This document shows positions 20,571 to 31,290 of a stretch of 64,000 nucleotides of DNA, piece by piece (position 1 is the stretch's first letter; every line of letters starts with the position of its first letter). Source of the stretch: Aplidium turbinatum. Lineage: Eukaryota; Chordata; Ascidiacea; Aplousobranchia; Polyclinidae. The DNA is taken from assembly GCA_918807975.1 (NCBI GenBank), contig OU964923.1:20875235-20939234 (forward strand), read 5' to 3'. A program made the translations under genes and the position numbers. Below the pieces are notes generated by a model. The model was not told where the DNA came from and did not search any database. It was given only the letters and a program-made list of their open reading frames with translations.

Positions 20571-21000
20571 GCACATCTAAAAGTGCAATTGCAGTTACCG
20601 GTACAGACGGTGAAGATGAATCGGAAAGCGATGAGTCGTATGAGGACGAAAGCATAGAAGATGGTGCTTCATCAGATGATGATATGGTTTCTGATGGTGA
20701 TATTGAAGAAAATGAAGCAGAAAGATCTAATAAAAAAGATATTGCAACTTTAGTGTACATAGGCTAATTGTTGAATACGAAGGGCAACATTTCCCCGGTA
20801 AAGTGACAAGTGTTGAGAGCGAAGGAGCGGTGGTATCAACATTGACAAAGTGCAATCGAAACGGATGGAGATGGCCCCAAACCAAAGATGAGATGCTCTA
20901 TGAGTGGGATGATGTTGTCAAAGTACAGCCCAAACCTATTCCTCTCAATAACAGAAATATTCTTCGATTTCTTGACTTAGAATACATGTGGGGCAAGTAG
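20571..21000 (+). pseudogene. C-terminal pieces of a pogo-like transposase
   Basis: An acidic stretch (about 60 codons from 20571, many D, E and S) ends in a stop at about 20764. It is followed in another frame by VEYEGQHFPGKVTSVES, then GWRWPQTKDEMLYEWDDVV. The latter resembles the small C-terminal domain next to DDE_1 domains of pogo/Jerky-like transposases (pattern Y-x-G-x-x-F-x-G-K-V, later W-x-W-P). A piece at 20118-20340 (LEQLPDYDLNENGD, INVIPGKGI) fits the linker just before it. No catalytic residues remain. Confidence 0.5.
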
Positions 21001-21148
21001 TTACAAAACCGATGCTGATATGAACTGTTTTGAACCATATTTCTTGTTTTCCTGTAGCATCATAATTGCTATTGCCAATTCGTGTACCAGTTTGTGTAAA
21101 TATGTTCTCTTCAGTAAAATATGTTGCTTATTGTCAATATACTACAGT

Positions 21149-21740
21149 ACCGATTGGTCACAGCGGTAAACCATAATCTCTTCGTGGGAAAATTGTAACA
21201 TAAGATTCCCAAATCCGTTCGTCTGCATGTAATGACCGAAAAATAAACACTCTTTTGAAACGTCTATTCAAAAGTGTATTCCTGTAAAATTAGCCCGCGG
21301 CTATCGAAAATGGGACGCAACACCGTACGCCTCTAAAACTGTCACTACAGAACAGATTACTTGGATAAAAGACGGAAAATTTGTCCAGCTAGCAAGCACC
21401 AAGCAAACAGTTAAATTTGCGACTGACTTCCAACAAACAATTTACGAATGACTAGAATAATTTGCGATATCTCAAATGCACGTAGACAGTAACTGTGACG
21501 CAATAATGAAAGACAATTATGAAGTCATTCAAACAGGTGTTCAAGCGGCTAATGCAATATTTCATAAGGTCTTACGAACGATGGTGCAATATTTGGACAT
21601 TTTCTAGCAATTTCCATGACGTAAGATGCCAGCTAGGTTAAGTAGACCATAACGGTTTTTATATGACGTTTGATTTGGTGAACAAATTGTCGGGAATACC
21701 GATATCAAAAAGATTTTTTTAAAACTTTCAATGTGTTTAA
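21149..21740. repeat. Dispersed repeat, copy A (partner 23000-23620)
   Basis: GGTCACAGCGGTAAACCATAA, CTTCGTGGGAAAATTGTAAC and many following words recur in the same order at 23000-23620. The two copies lie in different host elements (a pogo-like element and the 989-bp element), so this block is itself mobile or was copied between them. Confidence 0.75.
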
Positions 21741-22292
21741 AGTAACCTCATATACAGCCAAATTTGAACAAACGTTAACAATTCACGTCTGTTCAAAGTA
21801 ACCCCGAGTACAGGGTTACTTTGAACACCGACAATTTTTCAAAAAAAGCGGTTAAGATTGAAATTAAAACTGAATGTTGTTTGTGCTATTTCGAGACCTA
21901 GTTGGTCCCCCTAACATATTGCAATTTAGCGCGGATAGGTTAAGAAACCGCTGATGCACTTCATTTTGAAATCAAAAAGCGTTCAATGTAACTCCGGTTT
22001 ACCCAGAGTTTACGACCTGGATTTTTCAATTTACATTTTTTATTTTGGGCTTTATTGGCCTCTAATTTAAGAAATTTGTATTGAAGAAAGACTACAAAAC
22101 TTGGAAAGGTTGCAGATTTACGGGAGTTTGAAACATTGATTAGGCTACATTTTAATATAGGCTACCAAAGGTTTATTCCATAATAAAATAAACGAAAATA
22201 AAATAAATTAACAAACATTTCACCAAATACAAAACTAAATGTCACAAAACATAGGAAGCACCAATCCAAGTCAGTAGCCTACCGTATTTCAA

Positions 22293-22367
22293 AGTTTCTA
22301 CAAGTTTGCGAAACTGCCAAGATTAAGCTCTCCAAGACAACTTCTCAGTCCGAGGATAAAGATTCCT
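22293..22367 (+). repeat. SINE tail fragment
   Basis: TTCTACAAGTTTGCGAAACTG, then CTCTCCAAGACAACTTC and GAGGATAAAGATTC match the tail of SINE copy 2 at about 23818-23893. The head is absent. Confidence 0.6.
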
Positions 22368-22889
22368 ATAATAATAATCAATCAATTAAAAACCTTAATT
22401 GCGTATGATTTCCCGGTACGGTAGCCTACTTGAACCTCTAAAAAGTTTTGTAAGCTACGGTATATCACCCGAGAACTTGGTTGGATAAGCGCTCGATTTT
22501 TCAAACAAAGGAAGTACAAGATCAACCAACTGCATGATCAATTGATCAAGCTTATCAAGAGGCTTTCTCAGATTTAGTCCGCTCCGATAACTCACTTGGT
22601 TAGTGCGTTACTTCTGGAACGAAGAAGCTTCAAACTCAAGCGGCGCTGGTTCGACTCTCGGGGTGTGCGCTTGAGCAACGCACATCAAGGAATGCTCTCC
22701 ATTTAGCGGCATCTAACGGATGGAATAATTCCCTGGCAACAAGACTTCAACAATCGGAAACTTCGCTCAGGGATTCACTTCGCTCTGTCAATCTCGGTGA
22801 CCGGGCAGCGAAAATTTTTCCCACGAGATTTCTGTCTCATTTACATATTTTGGTAAAAGATTGTATTAAAACCGTGTGAATGCAACATT

Positions 22890-22975
22890 TACTCGTTGGC
22901 ACATTTGGTTCAGTGGTTTCATCCTCTTCCTAGTGATCGTGAGAACGAGGGTTCGACGCCCGTCGAAGTCAAACT
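22890..22975 (+). repeat. tRNA-like segment inside the 989-bp element
   Basis: TTTGGTTCAGTGGTTTCATCC has an A-box pattern and GAGGGTTCGACGCCCG a B-box pattern. The T stem and anticodon arm pair poorly, so I read it as a SINE head or pseudo-tRNA, not a working tRNA. Confidence 0.45.
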
Positions 22976-22999
22976 TTTTTTTTTTCTTTAAATTAATTT

Positions 23000-23620
23000 T
23001 TGCGGTGCATGGTCACAACGGTAAACTACAATCTCTTCGTGGGAAAATTGTAACATAAGATTCCCGGATCCGTTCGTCTGTATGCAATGACCGAAAAAAA
23101 AACACTCTTCTGAAAACGTCTATTCAAAAATTGTATTTCTGTAAAAACAGCCTCAAGGTTGTCGAAATTGCGACGCAACACCGTAGCCTACACCACTAAA
23201 ACTTGTCACTACAATACAAATTACTGAGATAAAGACGGAAATTTCGTCCAGCTGGCAAGCACTAAGCAAAACAGTTAAATATGCAACCAACTTTTCAAGC
23301 AACAATTTTAAAATGACGAGAATAGATTGCAATATTTCAAACGCACGTAAGCAGTTTCTGTGACGTAATAATGAAAAGCATTATGAAGCTATTCCAAGTT
23401 TCCAACACCTGTTGGCTTTGGCTTACACCATATCTCGTAATTCAAGATTTAACGATGATGTAATGTTTCAACAGGTCCAGGTGTGACCAGAGGTGATGCA
23501 ATCTTTGCTAATTTCTAGCAATAGTCCATTATGTCAGACGCCAAGATTCAGTAGACCTGAACGGTTTTATGTGACTTTTGATTTAAAAATTGTCCGGAAC
23601 AGTGCACAAGAGCTTTTCAA
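23000..23620. repeat. Dispersed repeat, copy B (partner 21149-21740)
   Basis: See copy A. Shared words include CTTCGTGGGAAAATTGTAAC, ATAAGATTCCC and TTTCTAGCAAT in the same order; differences are scattered substitutions and small gaps. Confidence 0.75.
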
Positions 23621-24041
23621 AACAAAACAAGTAGGGTTAGGGAAAGCTTATATTTTATTATTTTTGCAGAATTTTATTGGTAAATAGTTATTTCGCAATC
23701 TGAATCAACCAATCTCTCAAAACACTTTCGGAAAATCTTACTTTTAGAGTGACTAAAATCAATGAGACAGAAATCTCGTGAGAAAAAAAATTTGCGACCG
23801 GGCCTGCGTCAGTGATTCAAAGCTTCTACAAGTATGCGAAACTGCCTGGATTAAACTCTTCAAGAAGCTTTCCCAGTTCGAGGATGAAGATTCAATCAAT
23901 CATAGGATAAAGATCCTTTCAATCATTCGAAAGTCGAAAAGCATTTAAATTCCGGGAATTCCCCTTCTCACATACCGTCCAAACCCAATTGTTGTTTATC
24001 TTCTTTAGCATTAGCAATACACCTTTTGCATAACAAACCAA

Positions 24042-25508
24042 CAGAGCGTGACGTTGGAGTCGTGAACGACTCGTCGCTGTTTGCAATGCTGTGCGCTAGG
24101 GTTAGTGGCGTTGTTTGCAGGCGAATAAATTGTTTAACGTTTGCTTGAGCTGTTGTTTTGTGGTCTTTACAGGCGTGTATCAGTGTTTCAGTATAATTTG
24201 CCAGAAAATTAAAGGATTTTAAGTTGTAGACTTAGGCTACAGAAGTGTAACCTTCGACCAGTTCTTTGCTGTACTGGAAGCGACCTTGCCAGGCAAAGAT
24301 AGGAAGAATTCCCTGTATTATACAGCTTCAAAAGCTAAGCGTGCAAATCAAGATGTTGATGCAGAACTTGATGACGATGCTACTTTCGAAATACCTCAAA
24401 ATGCTACAGGAGCACTGCATCTACATAGATTAGCGGTGGAAGATGAAGTTTTGTTGGTGTTGATGAAGCTTCGCCTGGGTTTGTTTTATACAGACTTAAG
24501 CACAAGGTTTGGTAGCCTATTAGTTCTGCATCTGTACTGTACACCGTATTTTTCATTCATGAATGCATCTCATGTATTTATAAGGTTGATTAGTTTGAAC
24601 ATATTCCCTCATCGTGATGTTATCATAGCAGCCATGAAGCCAGACTTCAAAAAGGACTACCCAAGCACCATGATCATCATCAACTGCACTGAAGTATCCT
24701 ACGTCTTGAAACACCATCCTCACTTCACCGTCAATCGCAAACGTACTCGAACTATAAAAGTACACACTGCAAGGGCAATAGTGGGAGTTGATCCAAATAG
24801 GACAATGGGAGTATTATGTTTGTATCTCAGTTGTCAGTTGTACACTGGTAATGTGAGTGACACAGAAATATGTCAGAGGAGTGGATTTTTTCACTTTTTG
24901 AAGCAGAAAATAGCTGCTAATGAACTGCACTTCAATGATGCTGTTATGGCCGATAAAGGGTTTCTCATAGAAAAAGACTTACCTGATATTGGTCTACATT
25001 TGAATATCCCACCGTTCCTAGGTAGAAGGACTCAAATGAGTGAAGACGAAGTGTTGAATACACGAAGTATTGCACGCCATCGCATTCATGTAGAGAGGGC
25101 TATAAAAAAAATTGTCAATTTCACATCTTCGACAAGAAAATACCAGTGACTATGCTTAGTATCATCAATGAAGTGTGGTTGGTTTGTTGCATCTGTTATG
25201 CAGAATCAAAATAAAATGTTGCAAGACAAGGTACCATTGACGTGGACCATAATTCCCGGTCAAAATGCACACGCTCCACAATGGCCGTCTTAAATTGCCT
25301 TTCCTAGTCTGTTAGCCAACACTATGATTAAAACGAACAAGAACTGAAGTGTACCGATAACCTACAACAATTCATAAACACAAAAAATTTACTTTCACCT
25401 GCCAACGACTTCACGCTTGCTTGCAATAACAAGAAACGCCTTCATAAACTGTAGTAAACAAGTGATTCTTCACCCTCGGACTCCACGTAACTCAAACGTC
25501 ACGCTCTG
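24042..25508 (+). mobile_element. PIF/Harbinger-like DNA transposon
   Basis: The ends CAGAGCGTGACGTTGGAGT and ACTCAAACGTCACGCTCTG are inverted repeats. Between them lies one transposase frame of the DDE_Tnp_4 type (24250-25149). The target duplication is not clear, so the subgroup (for example ISL2EU-like) is unresolved. Confidence 0.75.
24250..25149 (+). CDS. DDE_Tnp_4 (HARBI1-like) transposase, first catalytic Asp replaced
   Basis: The frame codes about 300 residues: an N-terminal helical part (TFDQFFAVLEATLPGKDRKN, later LVLMKLRLGL) and the catalytic part. The usual I-I-D-C-T-E block reads IIINCTEVSY here, so the first Asp is Asn. The second acid is kept in VMADKGF, and the third in RIHVERAIK. 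The phrase LHLNIPPFLG is typical of this family. The frame ends early: just after the third acid a one-base shift puts the expected C-terminus (FHIFDKKIPVTMLSIINEV) in the next frame. An ATG start was not found; a stop precedes 24226, so an upstream exon with the DNA-binding domain is missing or unrecognised. Probably inactive. Confidence 0.8.
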   Translation, partial: TFDQFFAVLEATLPGKDRKNSLYYTASKAKRANQDVDAELDDDATFEIPQNATGALHLHRLAVEDEVLLVLMKLRLGLFYTDLSTRFGSLLVLHLYCTPYFSFMNASHVFIRLISLNIFPHRDVIIAAMKPDFKKDYPSTMIIINCTEVSYVLKHHPHFTVNRKRTRTIKVHTARAIVGVDPNRTMGVLCLYLSCQLYTGNVSDTEICQRSGFFHFLKQKIAANELHFNDAVMADKGFLIEKDLPDIGLHLNIPPFLGRRTQMSEDEVLNTRSIARHRIHVERAIKKIVNFTSSTRKYQ

Positions 25509-26611
25509 GTGATTTTGAATGTGCAAAAAGTCTATTGTTGTTTAGTATTTTATTAATATTATTAAAAATGCATGAAGAATCAGCAAAGCCTTATTTATGG
25601 CATATGCATTTCGTTCCACAACTGTAGAGCATCATTAGTGCCTTATTGTTGTTTTTTTCAGTGAAGGAATGAGGATGCACTGGAATCAAATTGTTAATAT
25701 AACTTTTCTTCAGTTTGTTTTTCACAATGTTTAATGACTTGTTGTCATCCTAATACTGTACTGTAGTCCCCGCTTATTAAGCCCAATTTGGTCCGCTTCA
25801 GAATTATTGAATGTATAAGAGTGATAGAGAATCATCCCCGTTTAATAAGCACAACATAGTCCAGTCTCGAGGTGGGCTTGGTAAGTGGATACAATGAAGA
25901 ATATTGAACTTTTTAATGTAAGCCATCATTTCTCAACCAAGGGTGCTGAAATCAAGTTTTGGAATTGTTCAGTAATATTAACAAGTATATTTCACTTTGG
26001 TAATTATAGCCAGATGTCCACCATGAAAAATTTATTAAAATAGCTGCAGTAGTCAGATGTTAACTATAGATAAGGTATGCTGTATTGTCCAAACATTCCT
26101 AAAGGAGTAGGCTACTAGAGTCAAAACTGTGAAGAAACACTGGTGTGGAATATATGATTTTAAACTGTGGAATGGCGCGTTTCTGAGACACTGATTCAGA
26201 CATATTTCAATTCGTAGACAGCTTTTTCCGGATATTTCAGACAAATGATCGAAAAGTTTCACCAATAAACGTTTCTCAACTGTTTTGTTTGCATGAGTAT
26301 TGGGTATGCGTCTATGGGAAGGAAAACATGAAAACCGCCTGCCTATATGATTCCTGCCAATTTTCTAAATTAAACATTTATATGTCGTTTCTGAATTTCC
26401 AAGAAATCACTGAATCGGTCATCTCCGAATTGGGATATCTCTAAATTGGCATGTTTGAACAGTCCCCAGACTGGATAAACTGTTAGATGACACAGTTGAT
26501 TGTCTTTGTAAGGTGTTAAAATATTTTATGATATAACTCCAGATATATTTTGAATTAAGAAGCTTGCTTAGACAAAAATTTAAGCATATATCAACAAACA
26601 TTTGTCATAGA
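25509..26611. other. Upstream region of PTAR1, no further gene recognised
   Basis: At 25763-25870, GTCCCCGCTTATTAAGCCC and CATCCCCGTTTAATAAGCAC look like two ends of a worn small repeat. The PTAR1 start codon follows at 26612; no clear core promoter motif was seen. Confidence 0.35.
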
Positions 26612-26694
26612 ATGACCCAATCTAAAGATTGTGAAGAATTTGGAAGGCGATTACTTGCTGACTTTAACAATGCTTTTTGTCAATTGAAAAACAT
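26612..26694 (+). CDS. PTAR1: PTAR1 exon 1
   Basis: It starts at ATG (26612) and ends before a GTGAGT donor, leaving two bases of an Ile codon. It codes the N-terminal helix. It is too short to be seen by open-frame length alone; homology to the human N-terminus supports it. Confidence 0.85.
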
Positions 26695-29600
26695 GTGAGT
26701 TGTGGTCTACATTCTATGGAGACACTTTTTGCTGTGCCTGTGCAACATTGTTAATGTAAAATTTGGATTATCTAAAAACAGAACTTTAAAATAATTTGAA
26801 AAAAAAACTCTTTCAATGCCATGATTCAGTACTATAAGTTTGAAAATCAAATCCACTGATACATTACTTTTGTTTGAAATCACCAAATTTAGTAGGTGTG
26901 AGTTGCCAGGTCATACCAAAAAATTATATATATCAGTGGTACTCAATAGTCAATACCTTTCCTCAGAACTCATTGAATTAAAATAGTGTGATATCAGTAA
27001 AAACAAGGGCTAATTGACTATACCAGGGGTGGGGAACCTGCGGCCCGCCGGCCGAATGCGGCCTGCGTGACTGTTCCATGTAGCCCGCGTCAAAATTTCT
27101 TTACCCAAAATAGATTGAAACAACAGCTCAAAAAAGAGTAGGCTCTGCATTCTCAGTACGGTATATTGCGAATGGCCTTCTATGACTACTTAATCCATCA
27201 TAAAATAAAAACTTTCAGCCATCCCACTAGCTGTGAAAGTGAAATATATAAATCATTGTCTACTTCGCTGCATTTTTATCTGTAAATAAAATTTCAAAAT
27301 TTTTAGTGGCCCGCATGTGTTACTTCTCATTTTATGTGGCCTGCAATACTAAAAATGTTCCCCACCCCTGGACTATACCTTTTGAGTGATAATAAATTTC
27401 AGTATATATATATGTTGTTTTTGTTTACTATTCTTTATTAATATTATTGGTGTTGTAGAAGTGAGGTGGGCACCATCTTCACTGAAGAAAATCAATTAGA
27501 AACAAACATGTGTCCTATCCATATTGAAGAAAACTGCATTGGAGTTGAAAAATGGTGCATCAAGTATTTATATACATTTGCTTATCATCAACTTTGCCAA
27601 CATTTTAACAAGAAAACTACAAACGATCTTGCAACCGTAAATGACTTAATAAGGTAAGTTAACTTTATTATTGTTATTGAGCATTGTAAGATTAAACATT
27701 ATGCAAAAAACTGTTTTCATTGACGACCTATATGCATGGTACTGCTATTTTGTATTGTATGTTCAATTCATGTTGCCAAATTATCATATCACACTTTACT
27801 TTTTCACGTTATTGTTAGGAATGTCAATTGAAAGACATTTGTTTCTCTAAATTCACATTCGACTGCTTATATGCATAGAAATTTTCTGTAATAATTATAT
27901 ATGCCTTTAAAGTGCCCCTGACAGGTTGGACCCAAGCATAGTAACCTTTCTAAGCATTTTTTAGCGCAGAATTATGCTTAGCGAACTTTTTAATCTTAAC
28001 CTCGAAGCTCGACTGGTTAGGGCGAAATTTATACAAAACGACTGCTTAGCAGCGCCACCACTGGCAAATCTCTATATTTCACTGCTCTGGGACGACTTTG
28101 GTGGAATTACATCATCCTGGGTGGGCGTCGTTAGCGACGGATAAAACAAATGCTTTCTAGATGTAATTGGTGGATCATAGTTTGGTCGGAGTTAGTACAA
28201 GCGGTTGCTTTTTTCAAAGATTTATTGCTTTTTGCAGTTTAATACAACTGTACTGGATGCGTTCCTACAAAACCTAAAATATACTTGAATTGAAAAATGA
28301 AGAAATCGTACGAATCATCATTCATATTTAATTCATCACTAATTCACTATTCATAAATAAATAAAAGTTCTCTCTCATAATGTGCCTTCAGTTGGCCATT
28401 GAAATCTGATGTAATGGCCATCTGGACTTGGAAAATTGTTTCGGATTCGCCAAAAATGCATGACGGCAGCACAATCCGATTGTTGCTTCCGAGAGCATCA
28501 CCTAGTAGCCTAGTATCCACTCCAATACATGCCTGTTAGCGACTAATTACTGATTCTGCCTGCAAGGAAATAAAATCACTTCTTTTAGTGTGCATTCTTT
28601 AGCGTTTAGGGTCCTTACTCTTTTGATAGGTCTCCGTTTTCTCCTTTCGGTTTATTGTTTTTTCTCCAGTTCTTCCTGCTTCTCATTAAAAAAGTACCCA
28701 GAAGTGCAGGATGTAAGTGTGCCTCAAAATCGGTCAAATTGGTAACACAGCTAGATACGTCTTTCTTCAAAAGTTCTTTCGTCTGTGGCACTTCATGGCA
28801 ACATACACATTCATTGGGCTGAGGCATAGACTCGCACTTGTGACAAACTCACCACCTAGAGTTCCCAGCACGCCACTCATTGCTGGGAAGATCCAAATCG
28901 GGTTGGTGGTGTTAACAAAATCATTTCCAGTAAAGTGAAGAGAACATAGACGACTAGTTTTGTATGGCCCATCCCACTTTCGAACACTTGAAGAAAATTT
29001 TAACTATTTTCTTTTCAGCACCTTGTTTTGTTTGAAAACGCGAAAAGATAGCACAGGTGTTTGCCACGACACTGTCACATAAACAGCAATTTGCAGGCAT
29101 CGCCTCAACCATAAATTACGAGTACGGTATTGTTTGTGAGATACTGCTGTTACACTGCAAATGGCTATAGCCAGATTAGGACAAATAAAAAATTATCAAA
29201 ATTGTAGCCCTACAAGAGGTTAAAAAAACTGCAATTTCAAATAAATTGAGATGTTGTTTGATAAAAATAAACTCAACCTATTTGATCTAAACCTGATAGT
29301 AATAATAAGTCGACTTTTTCATTTCGGTAATTCTCATTTTGCAGATTCTTTAGACCAACAGAGCCCCCACACATTGACGTTTTGCAGTAGTCCTACCATA
29401 CCTTACCAACTCACCACAGAGAAAGAAAGTATCTTTCCCACCCATGGTGACGTCACAGCGGTGTTGCGTTTTTATTTTCGCAATTGAATGAGTACCAGAT
29501 TCGTTAAAAGTAAACGAAAGTTGACAAGCGTGTAACTTAGTAGCCTGTTGATATTTTTTACGATTTGCTGGTCAGGGAAGTTTGTTAGTGTCATCTCTTT

Positions 29601-31035
29601 GGTATCTTAGGTAAATTTAGCGAATTTATTTTCCTGTCAGGGGCACTTTAAGTGGAAATGCAAATAGTGTTGGTGTTATTGACATTACTCTGTAAACTTA
29701 TTATAATATTGAGATCCGCTTAATTGAACCACTAAACTGTTGTACAGTTTTTTTCCCCGTAAGGACCACTCGTGCAAAATGCAAGGGTTTTATCCTTCAT
29801 GGTTGTTTATACACATGAAATTGTATAATATACTGTTAAAAGCATAAGCCGTTTTTTTATTATGAAGATAATAAATTATCTGATTCAGACAATCACATGT
29901 ATCGGTTAAACACATAAAAATCCTTGTAAATTGTCTACCGGTATGCGATTAACTGATTTCGTTTTACATTATGAAATGATTAACTGTGAAAACATTATTT
30001 TCTTGTTTTAGGTGTGTTGTTATTTTTTGTGCTGATTGCACATCTGCTTGGAATCTTAAAAAACAGATTCATAACAAAATATCAAAACAACCTTTCTCTC
30101 AGCATCATCTCTTTGAAGATTTGAAAGTGACTACTCTTGCTTTAAAGCGACACCCTAAGAGCACAGAAGCGTTTGCTCACAGACGTTTTCTGCTCAAACA
30201 AATACTCACTGTCGTCGAAAAACAACATTTTGTTATTGGTCAAAATGCGTTCTTGCAGAAAGTATGTTCAAACTGCAATAAAACTGTGATGCTTCAAAGC
30301 TGGTTGAATAGTGAAGAAGAATGTGGATTAACAAGCAACGGTTTGCAACTTGTTGAGGAAGAAATCAAATTGTGTACTCAGGCCGCTGAATGGCATATTT
30401 GCAATTACAGTGCTTGGAGTCATAGAGTTTGGATTCTTACCAATGTCTTACTGCCTTGTTTATTCCAACGTATAACTGGTAATGAAACAAACGATCGTTA
30501 TGACACAGTGGCTTTCAAAATAATTGACATGATCTCGGCAGAACTAAAGGACACTTCTTGGTGGATTGAGCTACATGTATCAGACCATTCGTGTATGGCC
30601 TATGCTCAATTCGTTTTCAAGTGCTTAACTTGTATATGTGCTGTTCAAAGCGAGGCCCTTTGCAGTTGTAGCAACATTCCCAGCATCTGGGGGCGCTTGA
30701 AGAAATATCCCACCTTAAACCTAAGTCAATTGTTGAGCACCAATTTGCGACAAAACGCTGAATTATTGCTGCTCCATCGAGGAATTCACGAGGCATTGTG
30801 GTCTCACAGACGTGGACTGTTGTTGCAGTATCACAAGTTTACACGTTTTGTATTGAGCGCAATACTAACAGACGATAATCACATACAAAACATTGATGAA
30901 TTGTATTCTTTAGCAAGTGAGGAACAATTTTGTGATAATTTTGTTGGTGATAAGTACTATACAGCTATTGATTCAACTGCTAAAACATTTGCTATGAAGC
31001 ATTTGAAGTTTTATAAGAGATTTGTAATAACGTAA
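26612..31035 (+). CDS. PTAR1: PTAR1-like protein prenyltransferase alpha-repeat protein, three exons
   Basis: Exons 26612-26694, 27459-27653 and 30012-31035 join with matching phases (2+1, 2+1) into 433 codons, close to human PTAR1 (402 residues). All junctions are GT-AG. The start reads MTQSKDCEEFGRRLLADFNN, and the exon 1-2 join restores NISEVG, aligned with HIDEIG of human PTAR1. Exon 2 has IEENCIGVEKWCIKYLY. Exon 3 has prenyltransferase alpha repeats around TSAWNLKKQI, EAFAHRRFLLKQ, YSAWSHRVWIL and EALWSHRRGLLLQ. PTAR1 is the alpha-type partner of RABGGTB in geranylgeranyl-transferase III, which modifies the SNARE YKT6 and ubiquitin ligase FBXL2. Intron 1 holds a hAT MITE and intron 2 a TTAA-flanked element. 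The gene is convergent with the actin-like gene. Confidence 0.92.
27024..27370. mobile_element. hAT MITE in PTAR1 intron 1
   Basis: The ends CAGGGGTGGGGAACCTG and TGTTCCCCACCCCTG are flanked by the perfect 8-bp duplication GACTATAC (27016-27023, 27371-27378). At 347 bp with no coding content, it belongs to the widespread CAGGGGTGGGGAAC type of non-autonomous hAT. Confidence 0.92.
27459..27653 (+). CDS. PTAR1: PTAR1 exon 2
   Basis: The acceptor is GGTGTTGTAG and the donor GTAAGT. The frame continues from exon 1 and contains the conserved GVEKWCIKYLY segment. The first ATG inside it (27505, in NMCPIH) is not the start. Confidence 0.88.
27911..29647 (-). mobile_element. TTAA-flanked DNA transposon (Kolobok or piggyBac type) in PTAR1 intron 2
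   Basis: The 15-bp perfect inverted ends AGTGCCCCTGACAGG are flanked by TTAA (27907-27910, 29648-29651). TTAA duplication is characteristic of piggyBac and Kolobok elements. The only recognisable coding content is a Cys-rich frame on the minus strand (28615-28827), and no catalytic core is seen, so the copy is decayed or was non-autonomous. Confidence 0.8.
28615..28827 (-). CDS. Cys-rich frame resembling the P2X7 intracellular (ballast) domain
   Basis: The frame reads MPQPNECVCCHEVPQTKE, then SCVTNLTDFEAHLHPALL and ends after about 70 codons. The pattern N-E-C-x-C-C-x-E, then C-x-T-x-x-x-x-F-x-x-x-x-x-H-P, resembles the zinc-binding C-terminal domain of P2X7 receptors and the many P2X7-like proteins annotated in invertebrates. 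Just upstream VCHKCESM supplies the expected C-x-x-C after a stop and frame change, so the domain is probably broken. Since it sits between the ends of a TTAA element, I take it as part of the element or as cargo, not a receptor gene. Confidence 0.5.
   Translation of the reverse strand: MPQPNECVCCHEVPQTKELLKKDVSSCVTNLTDFEAHLHPALLGTFLMRSRKNWRKNNKPKGENGDLSKE
30012..31035 (+). CDS. PTAR1: PTAR1 exon 3 (terminal)
   Basis: The acceptor is CTTGTTTTAG. The first base completes an Arg codon split with exon 2, and the exon runs to TAA at 31033. It carries all four W-x-x-R type alpha repeats. It is longer than in vertebrates, where this part is divided among several exons. Confidence 0.9.
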
Positions 31036-31262
31036 CTTTACTTTTTTGGTAATCAAAAATATCATTTGTCATCCGATTATGAAGTAAAGAAGAAGAGAAG
31101 TTGTAACTTAAACTAGATATCTTAACTGGTGTAGTTTCTATTAACTAATTATTTATTATCAATTAGTAATTATGCTTTCAAGCGAATATTCATGTGAATT
31201 ACCTTAAAAAATAACTTTTTATTTTGTTTGTTGTTCTATTGTGATAGATGATCTAAACTGGC

Positions 31263-31290
31263 CAAATGGCGATCCGCCATTTGGCGATGC
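31263..31290. repeat. Short perfect hairpin downstream of PTAR1
   Basis: CCAAATGGCGATCCGCCATTTGG folds into a stem of about ten base pairs. It lies about 230 bp after the PTAR1 stop, between two convergent genes; a role in 3' end formation is only a guess. Confidence 0.4.

Larger units (their letters stand above)
19613..22002 (+). mobile_element. Pogo/Tigger-like DNA transposon, internally deleted
   Basis: The ends GTAAACCGGGGCTAC and GTAACTCCGGTTTAC are inverted repeats, and the word GGTTACTTTGAAC recurs inside both ends. The interior keeps pieces of a transposase (20118-20340 and 20571-21000), but the DDE core is missing. The left end abuts the head of SINE copy 1 exactly. No clean TA duplication is visible. 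Part of its interior (21149-21740) matches 23000-23620. Confidence 0.65.
22807..23795. mobile_element. 989-bp inverted-repeat element with 8-bp duplication GACCGGGC
   Basis: Perfect direct repeats GACCGGGC lie at 22799-22806 and 23796-23803. The ends are inverted repeats sharing CACGAGATTTCTGTCTCATT. An 8-bp duplication fits hAT or P-like elements. The interior has a tRNA-like segment (22890-22975) and copy B of the dispersed repeat (23000-23620). No transposase. Confidence 0.8.
22580..23893 (+). repeat. tRNA-derived SINE, copy 2, split by an insertion
   Basis: The head starts at CGCTCCGATAACTCACTTGG and has GGTTCGACTCTCGG as B box. The body runs to 22806 and the tail resumes at 23804, ending near GAGGATGAAGATTC. 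The interruption is the 989-bp element at 22807-23795. Joined across it, the word order equals copy 1. Confidence 0.7.

Noticed and set aside
22890-22975. Possible functional tRNA gene
   Set aside because: A and B boxes are present, but stems pair poorly and it lies inside a transposon; more likely a SINE head.
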